Assembly: GCF_023062595.1 (NCBI RefSeq)
Contig: NZ_JALLAN010000008.1
Coordinates: 124,001 to 188,000, forward strand
Length of the DNA stretch: 64,000 bases
Origin: Arthrobacter rhizosphaerae
GTDB lineage: Bacteria; Actinomycetota; Actinomycetes; Actinomycetales; Micrococcaceae
Direction: 5' to 3'
Of the stretch, positions 57,682 to 64,000 are shown piece after piece; position 1 is the first letter of the stretch, and each line of letters opens with the position of its first letter. Made by a program: the position numbers and the translations under genes. The notes under the pieces are model-generated. The model did not search any database, had not been told where the DNA came from, and saw only the letters and a program-made list of their open reading frames with translations.

Positions 57682-59133
57682 CTACCGCTTGGACAGTGAA
57701 CCCGCCACAAGGAACGCCATCTCGAGGGACTGCATGTGGTTCAGACGGGGATCGCACACCGACTCATAGCGGTCCAGGAAAGCTTCCTGATCAATGGGGT
57801 CCGCACCACCGAGGCACTCCGCGACGTCGTCGCCCGTCATTTCGACATGGAGGCCGCCGGGAATGGTGCCGAGGCTGTGGTGAACCTCGAAGAATCCGCG
57901 GACCTCGTCAATAACGTCGTCGAAGTTGCGGGTCTTGTAGCCGTTGGGAGATGTGACTGTGTTCCCGTGCATGGGGTCGGTAACCCAAAGGACCTGGGCG
58001 CCGGAGGCAGTAACCTTCTCGACCACTGCAGGAAGCTTTTCGCGGATATTACCTGCGCCCATCCGGGTGATGAAGGTCAGCCTGCCAGGTTCGCGGTTCG
58101 GGTCCAGCTTGTCGATGAGCCTAAGGGCGTCATCACCGGAGGTGGACGGGCCAAGCTTCACACCAATGGGGTTACGGACCCGCGACAGGAAGTCGATGTG
58201 GGCGTGATCGAGCTCGCGGGTGCGCTCACCGATCCAGAGGAAGTGAGCTGAAGTGTCGTACGGCAGGCCTGTCCTTGAATCGATGCGGGTCAACGCCCGT
58301 TCGTAGTCGAGGAGCAGCGCCTCATGGCTGGCGAAGAACTCCACCCGTTTGAGGGCCTCGAAGTCGGCACCGCACGAGGCCATGAACTGGATTGCCCGGT
58401 CGATGTCCCGCGCGAGGGACTCGTAGCGTGCGTGGGCCGGGTTCTCCGTGAATCCTTTGTTCCAGTGGTGAACCAGGCGGAGATCTGCAAACCCGCCCTG
58501 GGTAAAGGCACGGATCAGGTTCAGCGTCGAAGCAGACGTGTGATAGGCCTTGAGCATGCGGCTGGCATCGTGGCCGCGGGACTCAGGAGTGAAGTCATAA
58601 CCGTTGACGATGTCTCCGCGGTAGGCCGGAAGCGTGACGCCGTCGCGCGTTTCATCATTGGATGAACGGGGTTTGGCAAACTGGCCGGCCATGCGGCCCA
58701 TTTTGATGACGGGAAGCGCAGCACCGTAAGTGAGCACCACAGCCATCTGAAGGATGGTTTTCACCCGCGCGCTGATCTTGTCCGCCGTCGCCGCCTCGAA
58801 GGTCTCAGCGCAGTCGCCTCCCTGGAGGAGGAACGCCTTACCTTGGGCCGCGGCAGCCAGCCGCTCACGAAGGATGTCCACTTCACCGGCGAAAACCAGG
58901 GGTGGCAGCACTGACAGTTCCCCGACCGAGGCGTCGAACACCGCCTTGTCCTGCCAGCTGGGCTGCTGGGAAACCGGCAGGTTCCGCCAGTTGTCCAGTC
59001 CGGGGTAGTCAGCAGCACCGCTCTGGGCAGTGGCCGTCATTGCGCTCCCCGGCAATGATGCGCCGGAGAAAGCTGCGCCGGAAACAGTGGCTCCGGAAAC
59101 AGGGGAAGCAGATTTTGAAGATAGCTCAGTCAC
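57682..59133 (-). CDS. aroG: Class II 3-deoxy-7-phosphoheptulonate synthase
   Basis: 483-aa type II DAHP synthase, first step of the shikimate pathway. LQGGDCAETFEA, GRMAGQFAKPRS, RLVHHWNKGF, GVKLGPS and MGAGNIREKLP are family motifs. GTG 59133 is chosen because TACTCT lies 6 nt upstream. The first 35 residues are low complexity with near-repeats (SGATVSGAAFSGASLPGS); an internal ATG 59040 would remove them. Order next to the PASTA kinase as in mycobacteria. Confidence 0.95.
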   Translation of the reverse strand: MTELSSKSASPVSGATVSGAAFSGASLPGSAMTATAQSGAADYPGLDNWRNLPVSQQPSWQDKAVFDASVGELSVLPPLVFAGEVDILRERLAAAAQGKAFLLQGGDCAETFEAATADKISARVKTILQMAVVLTYGAALPVIKMGRMAGQFAKPRSSNDETRDGVTLPAYRGDIVNGYDFTPESRGHDASRMLKAYHTSASTLNLIRAFTQGGFADLRLVHHWNKGFTENPAHARYESLARDIDRAIQFMASCGADFEALKRVEFFASHEALLLDYERALTRIDSRTGLPYDTSAHFLWIGERTRELDHAHIDFLSRVRNPIGVKLGPSTSGDDALRLIDKLDPNREPGRLTFITRMGAGNIREKLPAVVEKVTASGAQVLWVTDPMHGNTVTSPNGYKTRNFDDVIDEVRGFFEVHHSLGTIPGGLHVEMTGDDVAECLGGADPIDQEAFLDRYESVCDPRLNHMQSLEMAFLVAGSLSKR

Positions 59134-59139
59134 ACTACA

Positions 59140-59145
59140 AGAGTA
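59140..59145 (-). promoter_or_regulatory. -10 hexamer TACTCT, leaderless promoter of aroG
   Basis: TACTCT, 6 nt, then GTG 59133. Confidence 0.5.
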
Positions 59146-59199
59146 GTGGCCGCTGAACTGATCGGGGCACAACAAACGTCATTCGCACCGAGAGTACCG

Positions 59200-60015
59200 T
59201 CACACTTTTGCTTCGCCCGGTGCAGTGTCACCGGTGCCGTCGTCCTTGCCATCATGCATGCTGTCTGCTGTGCCGGCATCAGTGCTGTCCGGGGTGTTAT
59301 CCGCTGTGCCGTCGTCGTCGCCCTTTTCCTTGGCCTTTGCGGCGAGCGCGAGCTTCACGGTGGCGGCGTACTCATCCACGTATTCCTGCCCCGAAAGCCT
59401 CATCAGCTCGTACATGATCTCGTCTGTGACTGAGCGCTGAATGAGCCGGTCTTCCTCCAGGCCGTAGTAGCGGCTGAAATCCAGCGGCTCCCCGAAGATC
59501 ATGCCGATCCGGCGGATGTGCGGCATTCTCTTGCCTATCGGCTGCACTTTGTCAGTGCCGATCATGGCAACGGGGATAACCGGAACCCGGGCCTGGAGCG
59601 CCAGCCTTGCGACACCAACCTTGCCGCGATACAGCTTCCCATCGGGGCTGCGGGTGCCTTCGGGATAGATCCCCAGGAGCCCGCCACGGGTGAGGACATC
59701 CATCCCTGCGTTGAGGGATAGTGCGGATGCTGCGCCGCCTGACCTGTCCATGGGCAACTGGTTGGTAAGCCGGAAAAACAATGCGGTGAGCTTTCCCTTC
59801 AGCCCGGTACCGGTAAAGTACTCCGATTTAGCAAGGAAGATCACCGGCCGCGGAACCATCAACGGCATAAAGATAGAGTCGGAAAACGACAAATGGTTTG
59901 AAGCCAGAATGGCCGCGCCTTCGTGGGGAATGTTGTCCAGACCCTTCACCCAGGGACGGAACAGCAGCCTCAGAACCGGACCCAGAAAGATCCTCTTCAT
60001 GATCCAATAGAACAC
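59200..60015 (-). CDS. 1-acyl-glycerol-3-phosphate acyltransferase-like (PlsC family)
   Basis: 271-aa acyltransferase. NHxxxxD motif at 40-46 (NHLSFSD), substrate motif GIYPEGTRSPDG near 116, and VPVIPVAMIGTDK. Likely makes phosphatidic acid or acylates a related lipid at the inner membrane. GTG 60015 with GGAGAGG upstream; ATG 60000 is possible. The last 40 residues are an odd Asp/Gly/Thr-rich tail (DDDGTADNTPD, KDDGTGDTAPG), not part of the fold. Confidence 0.92.
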   Translation of the reverse strand: MFYWIMKRIFLGPVLRLLFRPWVKGLDNIPHEGAAILASNHLSFSDSIFMPLMVPRPVIFLAKSEYFTGTGLKGKLTALFFRLTNQLPMDRSGGAASALSLNAGMDVLTRGGLLGIYPEGTRSPDGKLYRGKVGVARLALQARVPVIPVAMIGTDKVQPIGKRMPHIRRIGMIFGEPLDFSRYYGLEEDRLIQRSVTDEIMYELMRLSGQEYVDEYAATVKLALAAKAKEKGDDDGTADNTPDSTDAGTADSMHDGKDDGTGDTAPGEAKV

Positions 60016-60126
60016 GTGTCGTACCTCTCCGGAGGGCAGCCGGCCAACCCTGCTCCGGGTGTGACCGGGACTTCAGTGCAACCCTACTCTAGTGAGATTT
60101 ATCCCCAACAGTGACACGATGGGCAC

Positions 60127-60915
60127 ATGACAGAAAGCAGCCATCCGCCGGTGCCGGCGGCTTTCAGCTACCCGGGTCACGGCCCCAATGCGAGAATCGG
60201 CATTGCTATCTGTCACGGCTTCACGGGCAGCCCTCTCAGCGTCCTGCCCTGGGCCGAGCACCTCGCCGCACAGGGCTTCGCGGTCTCGGTTCCCTTGCTT
60301 CCCGGGCATGGCACGCATTGGCAGGACCTTGCCCGCTCCGGCTGGCGGGACTGGTACGGCAGCTACGAAGCCGCCTATCTTGAACTGGCGGCCCGCACGG
60401 ACGCCTGCTTTGTGGCGGGGCTGTCCATGGGCGGCGCCATCGCCCTGTTAGTGGCATCCCGCCACACTGTGAAAGGCGTCGCGGTAGTTAATCCCGGCCT
60501 GAGTTTCTATGACCGCCGGGCACGCTACGTGGGCATTCTCAAGTACTTCCAGCCAACCACCGTTCCGATTGAAGAAGAGAATCCGACGGCGGCAGCAACT
60601 CAGGACGGCGACTACTCGCGCACACCCCTCGCTGCGGTGCACCAGCTGAGGAAGCTTTTCACCTCCGCCATCCGGGGGCTGCCGCGGATCACAGCACCTG
60701 CGTTGGTGTTCAAGTCCGAGAAGGACGTTGTGGTGCCGCCTTCCTCCCTCCAAATGATCCGGCGCCGTTTGGGGACACAGCGCCTTGAGGTGGTCCCTCT
60801 GGCAGGCAGCGGGCATGTGGCTACACTCGACGTTGACGCCCCTGTGATCTTCGAACGGTCAGTGAAGTTTTTCCTGGAGAATGCCGCAAAGGAAGTATCC
60901 TCGGAGACATCATGA
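60127..60915 (+). CDS. Alpha/beta hydrolase (esterase/monoacylglycerol lipase-like), copy 1
   Basis: 262-aa serine hydrolase. ICHGFTGSP oxyanion loop, nucleophile Ser100 in AGLSMGG, acid in SEKDVVVPP, His in GSGHVATLD. Resembles carboxylesterase Est30/monoacylglycerol lipases. Substrate unknown. Its stop overlaps copy 2's ATG (ATGA). Weak upstream signals; 60016-60126 holds no other feature I can name. Confidence 0.9.
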   Translation: MTESSHPPVPAAFSYPGHGPNARIGIAICHGFTGSPLSVLPWAEHLAAQGFAVSVPLLPGHGTHWQDLARSGWRDWYGSYEAAYLELAARTDACFVAGLSMGGAIALLVASRHTVKGVAVVNPGLSFYDRRARYVGILKYFQPTTVPIEEENPTAAATQDGDYSRTPLAAVHQLRKLFTSAIRGLPRITAPALVFKSEKDVVVPPSSLQMIRRRLGTQRLEVVPLAGSGHVATLDVDAPVIFERSVKFFLENAAKEVSSETS

Positions 60916-61712
60916 GCAGCTTCCCGGATCACAGCCCGTTTATCAGCCCCTTTACCGGTGATGGACCCCGAGTGGGAGTTGCGCTTTCCCACGGCTTCAC
61001 CGGCAGTCCTCATGGCGTGCGCGCCTGGGCCACTGCCTTGGCTGAACAGGGGTATGCCGTCAGGATCCCCCTTCTGCCCGGTCACGGGACAAGCTGGCAG
61101 GAGTTGGCCCGGACACGCTGGCAGGCCTGGCATGCTGCCTATGATGAGGCCTACCGGGAGCTCGCCGCTGAGTGCGACTATGTCTTCACTGCGGGGCTGT
61201 CCATGGGCGGTGCGTTAGCCCTGCGTGTTGCTGCAACGCGGCCTGTGGCCGGCACCATCCTCGTTAATCCCGGACTCGTCATTGACGATCCGAGGGCCCC
61301 GCTTGCCGGCATTCTCAAGTTCGTGCTCAAGAGCACCCCTGCGATTGCCAATGACATTCTGAAACCCGGAATCGACGAAGGTGCCTATGCCCGCACACCG
61401 GTGGCCGCTGCCCACGAACTGAACAGGATGTTCAAGGACACGGTCCGGCTCCTGCCTCGAATAACAGCCCCGGTCCGCGTGTTCCGCTCCACCGTTGACC
61501 ATGTGGTCTCCGATACCAGCATTTCAGCGCTAAGGCGTGGACTGACGCATGCTTCGTTGGAGCTGACCATGCTGGAGAACAGTTACCACGTTGCTACCCT
61601 TGACCACGACGCCGACAAAATCTTCCGTGGTTCGGCTGCTTTTATCAGGGACGTCCTCCAGGCTTCCAACGAGCGAACATCCCCCCGCGCACCTGAAGGG
61701 CAGCTTCCATGA
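60912..61712 (+). CDS. Alpha/beta hydrolase, copy 2
   Basis: 266-aa paralogue of copy 1: LSHGFTGSP, LLPGHGTSWQELARTRWQAW, Ser97 in AGLSMGG, Asp in STVDHVVSD, His in ENSYHVATLDHD. The tandem pair probably arose by duplication. It is coupled to both neighbours by ATGA overlaps. Possibly cleaves acylglycerols or other acyl esters near the divergent acyltransferase, but this is inference. Confidence 0.9.
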   Translation: MSSFPDHSPFISPFTGDGPRVGVALSHGFTGSPHGVRAWATALAEQGYAVRIPLLPGHGTSWQELARTRWQAWHAAYDEAYRELAAECDYVFTAGLSMGGALALRVAATRPVAGTILVNPGLVIDDPRAPLAGILKFVLKSTPAIANDILKPGIDEGAYARTPVAAAHELNRMFKDTVRLLPRITAPVRVFRSTVDHVVSDTSISALRRGLTHASLELTMLENSYHVATLDHDADKIFRGSAAFIRDVLQASNERTSPRAPEGQLP

Positions 61713-62245
61713 CAAAACCTGATGCCAACTCGCCGGATCCGGGAACGAACCCGGACGACGCGGCATGGCTGGATCTGGTGTCGAGGCTGGAGCATGGTGA
61801 CACAGAGCCGCCCAAGACCACAGGCAACGACGGCAATGGACCTACCCGGCCGTTTAGCGACTTTGACCCGTTGGGGCTCTCCGGCACTGCGCCCACGGAG
61901 CCGTCCGCCAATGAACGCCGGCTGGCCGCTGAGGCTGCGGGTCACAACGGCGAAGCGGATATGCCGGAGCCACATGGTCCCCGCGATTACGACGTAGAAG
62001 ATGAGGATCACGGTTTCGTACCTGAGGATCCGCCTAGCCTTGCCGGCGTCGATCCCTTGACCATGCTGGCATGGGTGGGCGCCATAGGCGGCCCGGTCGC
62101 CCTGTTGCTCGCCGCAATGTTCTGGCGTTCCGCACCGCTTCTGGCGATTCTGGGAATCGTTGCAGTATTCGTTGTTTCGGTGATCTACCTGATCATGAAG
62201 CTACCCACGGATAAAGACGAATACGACGACGGCGCCCGGGTCTAG
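61709..62245 (+). CDS. Hypothetical two-helix membrane protein
   Basis: 178-aa protein: about 110 acidic, Pro/Asp/Gly-rich cytoplasmic residues (DVEDEDHGFVPEDPPS), then helices near 116-135 and 138-162 (LTMLAWVGAIGGPVALLLAA, LLAILGIVAVFVVSVIYLIM) and an acidic tail. No catalytic motif. Coupled to hydrolase copy 2 (ATGA), so likely works with it. No named family recognised. Confidence 0.8.
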   Translation: MTKPDANSPDPGTNPDDAAWLDLVSRLEHGDTEPPKTTGNDGNGPTRPFSDFDPLGLSGTAPTEPSANERRLAAEAAGHNGEADMPEPHGPRDYDVEDEDHGFVPEDPPSLAGVDPLTMLAWVGAIGGPVALLLAAMFWRSAPLLAILGIVAVFVVSVIYLIMKLPTDKDEYDDGARV

Positions 62246-62288
62246 TCAGGTACCCGTATCCAGGGAAGTACCAGGGCCCGCATAACTC

Positions 62289-63389
62289 CTAGCCGTGCAT
62301 GCGGCTGCTGACCCGCGAAAGGTCGGCCGCGCCAATCAACCCTGCGTTGGGCCCCAAGGCAGCCAAGGCAATTTCTGCGGCGGGCCGGAACCCCCTGCCG
62401 GTGAGGTTTCGGGCGAAGGCTTTGCGGGCAGGCGCCACCAGTAGCTCACCGGCATCGCACAGGCCGCCGCCGATCACGAACTTCCCGGGATCGAGGGCAG
62501 CAGCCAGGTTTGCCAGGCCCAACCCCAGCCATTCCCCCACGTCCTCCAAAAGCTCGCGGGAAGTGGCATCTCCGGATTTAGCCAGGTCAGTGACAATGAC
62601 GCCGGTGATGTCTTCCACTGCACCGTCCACAGCCTTCAAAAGTTCCTGGGCCACCGGGGAATTAGCAGCCGCCAGTTCCCTGGCCTCGCGTCCCAAGGCG
62701 TTTCCGGAAGCATACTGCTCCCAGCAGCCCCGGTTTCCGCACTCACAACGGTGGCCACCCGGCATGATGATCTGATGTCCGAACTCCCCCGCCACGCCGA
62801 ACCTCCCGCGTTCGACCCGCCCGTCCATCACCATGGCCCCGCCGATTCCTGTTCCCAGGGTGATGCAGACCAGCCGGCTCTGGCCCTGCCCCGCACCGAA
62901 CCGCCACTCGGCCCAGGCGGCAGCATCGGCATCGTTAGTCAGCAGAACAGGCCGTCTGAGGAGCCTCTGGAGGTTCTCCCTCACCGGCTCATTCCGCCAG
63001 GCGAGATGGGGACTGAAGAGTACCGTCCCGCCGTCGAGGTCCATCCAGCCGGCGGCCCCGATACCTACCGAACGGATCCGATGACCCCGTCCCAGTTCCT
63101 CCACCAGCTCAACGATCACGTGCTCAACGGCCCGTGGATCATTACCGGGAGTGGAACGTCGCGCCTGGCTGAGGATCCTGCCCTCCGCATCCACGACGCC
63201 GGCCGCTACTTTTGTTCCTCCGATGTCCACGCCGATGGCCAGGCCCCGACGGCCGAGCCTCAGATGTTCCCGCAACCCAAGGCCGGAGATGCCCGAAAGG
63301 ACTGAATCCTGACGGTACGGCTTTGGACTCCGCCAGGCTGCCGTCCTGCGATAGGGTCTGGACGAGGGGGCGGGCGGGACTGAATGCAT
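62289..63389 (-). CDS. glk: ROK family glucokinase
   Basis: 366-aa sugar kinase. A basic N-terminal extension of about 48 residues precedes GLAIGVDIGGTKVAAGVVD (phosphate loop). Catalytic Asp in LLTNDADAAAWAEW, zinc motif CECGNRGCWEQYASG of ROK enzymes and GHQIIMPGGHRC for substrate. ATP-dependent glucose phosphorylation is likely. ATG 63389 is supported by TAGAGT 6 nt upstream, otherwise a start near residue 48 would be suspected. Confidence 0.9.
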   Translation of the reverse strand: MHSVPPAPSSRPYRRTAAWRSPKPYRQDSVLSGISGLGLREHLRLGRRGLAIGVDIGGTKVAAGVVDAEGRILSQARRSTPGNDPRAVEHVIVELVEELGRGHRIRSVGIGAAGWMDLDGGTVLFSPHLAWRNEPVRENLQRLLRRPVLLTNDADAAAWAEWRFGAGQGQSRLVCITLGTGIGGAMVMDGRVERGRFGVAGEFGHQIIMPGGHRCECGNRGCWEQYASGNALGREARELAAANSPVAQELLKAVDGAVEDITGVIVTDLAKSGDATSRELLEDVGEWLGLGLANLAAALDPGKFVIGGGLCDAGELLVAPARKAFARNLTGRGFRPAAEIALAALGPNAGLIGAADLSRVSSRMHG

Positions 63390-63395
63390 GGGTCC

Positions 63396-63401
63396 ACTCT
63401 A
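63396..63401 (-). promoter_or_regulatory. -10 hexamer TAGAGT, leaderless promoter of glk
   Basis: TAGAGT, 6 nt, then ATG 63389. Confidence 0.5.
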
Positions 63402-63562
63402 TTAGCCCTGAATCCCACGGCGCGCAGACCACGCTGCCCTGCCCCGTCATGGCGTTAATCATAAAGTTACCCGCCAGTAGGATAAATAGCGCCCACTCTT
63501 GAGGGGCTCGTATTAGTCTTAGATCACCCCCTTGCGGGCTTATGGATATCAAAGGAGCTATC

Positions 63563-64000
63563 GTGCGCGAATACAGTGTTCCGCCCCTGGTGAATGTGCC
63601 GACCGAAAGCAACATCACCGACCTCGTGCTGCGTCAGGCAGCCAAGGCATCGAACCCCTCGCTGTTTTCGCGTCTCGATTCCGCGGGGCAGTGGCAGGAC
63701 ATCAAGGCAAAGGACTTCCTGACAGACGTCTCGGCCCTCGCGAAGGGCCTCATCGCCAGCGGAGTAGGCGCCGGGGACCGCGTAGGAATCATGTCGCGCA
63801 CACGGTATGAATGGGCGCTCGTGGATTTTGCTATCTGGTTCGCCGGCGGTATTTCAGTTCCCATCTACGAAACGTCGTCACCTTCACAAGTTGCCTGGAA
63901 TCTGGGTGACTCCGGAGCCGTTGCAGCGTTTGGCGAAGCCGCGCACCACGAGGACATCATCCGGCAGGCGGCCTCTTCCGAAGGCCTGACCGCGCTGACG
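63563..64000 (+). CDS. Long-chain acyl-CoA synthetase (AMP-binding), N-terminal part
   Basis: 146 codons to the right edge. VREYSVPPLVNVPTESNITD, then ALAKGLIASGVGAGDRVGIM and YEWALVDFAIWFAGGISVPI, the N-terminal subdomain of FadD15-like fatty acid:CoA ligases. The AMP-binding and catalytic motifs lie beyond the window. GTG 63563 has AAGGAG 7 nt upstream. The neighbourhood matches mycobacterial fadD15 near the pknL-aroG-acyltransferase genes. Confidence 0.9.
   Translation, partial: MREYSVPPLVNVPTESNITDLVLRQAAKASNPSLFSRLDSAGQWQDIKAKDFLTDVSALAKGLIASGVGAGDRVGIMSRTRYEWALVDFAIWFAGGISVPIYETSSPSQVAWNLGDSGAVAAFGEAAHHEDIIRQAASSEGLTALT

Noticed and set aside
1..64000. Mobile elements, prophage, CRISPR, tRNA or rRNA genes
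   Set aside because: No transposase, integrase, spaced repeat array or cloverleaf/rRNA signature was seen. Codon use and gene content look like core chromosome throughout.

Overview
The window comes from a high-GC Gram-positive bacterium, most likely Micrococcaceae (Arthrobacter sensu lato). The grounds are actinobacterial families (DivIVA/Wag31, SepF, PASTA kinase, polyphosphate glucokinase, DUF3040, DUF4191, Rv2175c-like protein), many GTG starts and frequent leaderless promoters. It also matches, from memory, the gene neighbourhoods of Mycobacterium tuberculosis around lipB-lipA-glnA-glnE-glnA2-panB and mraZ-...-ftsZ / Rv2175c-pknL-aroG. It reads as core chromosome: I see no insertion sequence, prophage, CRISPR array, tRNA or rRNA.

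Layout. 1-5.1 kb: a truncated tricorn-like S41 peptidase, a TIGR01777 epimerase and a divergent membrane Ser/Thr kinase. 5.2-8.8 kb: lipoate synthesis (lipB-lipA) and small membrane proteins. 8.8-18.1 kb: nitrogen assimilation, with glnA behind a strong GlnR-type operator, a glnA2 lacking the adenylylatable tyrosine, and glnE; a GT-C-like membrane protein, an acetyltransferase and a VOC protein lie between. 18.3-28.1 kb: panB, map, ppgK, nrdR (with two NrdR boxes), hisD, a flavin reductase and dnaE. 28.1-33.2 kb: rluD-like gene, lspA, divIVA, yggT, sepF, yggS, pgeF. 33.2-49.6 kb: the division and cell wall (dcw) cluster ftsZ-ftsQ-murC-murG-ftsW-murD-mraY-murF-murE-ftsI-ftsL-rsmH-mraZ, all on the minus strand from a promoter carrying three MraZ-type boxes. 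49.8-64 kb: DUF3040 protein, dinB, a lipoprotein, a polyprenyl synthase, a LysM/transglycosylase protein, PASTA kinase, class II DAHP synthase, acyltransferase, two coupled alpha/beta hydrolases with a membrane protein, a ROK glucokinase and the start of an acyl-CoA synthetase.

Together the genes cover peptidoglycan precursor synthesis and septation, wall remodelling and its kinase sensing, glutamine synthetase control, and housekeeping (lipoate, pantothenate, histidine, aromatic and isoprenoid synthesis, replication, lesion bypass).

I did not find a clearly new multi-gene system. The unusual signals are small: at least 15 genes have a TANNNT hexamer 6-7 nt before the start codon (leaderless mRNA); a 19-bp tandem triplication covers the 3' end of ftsZ; phased direct repeats precede the LysM gene and map; and one kinase has an aberrant catalytic loop.
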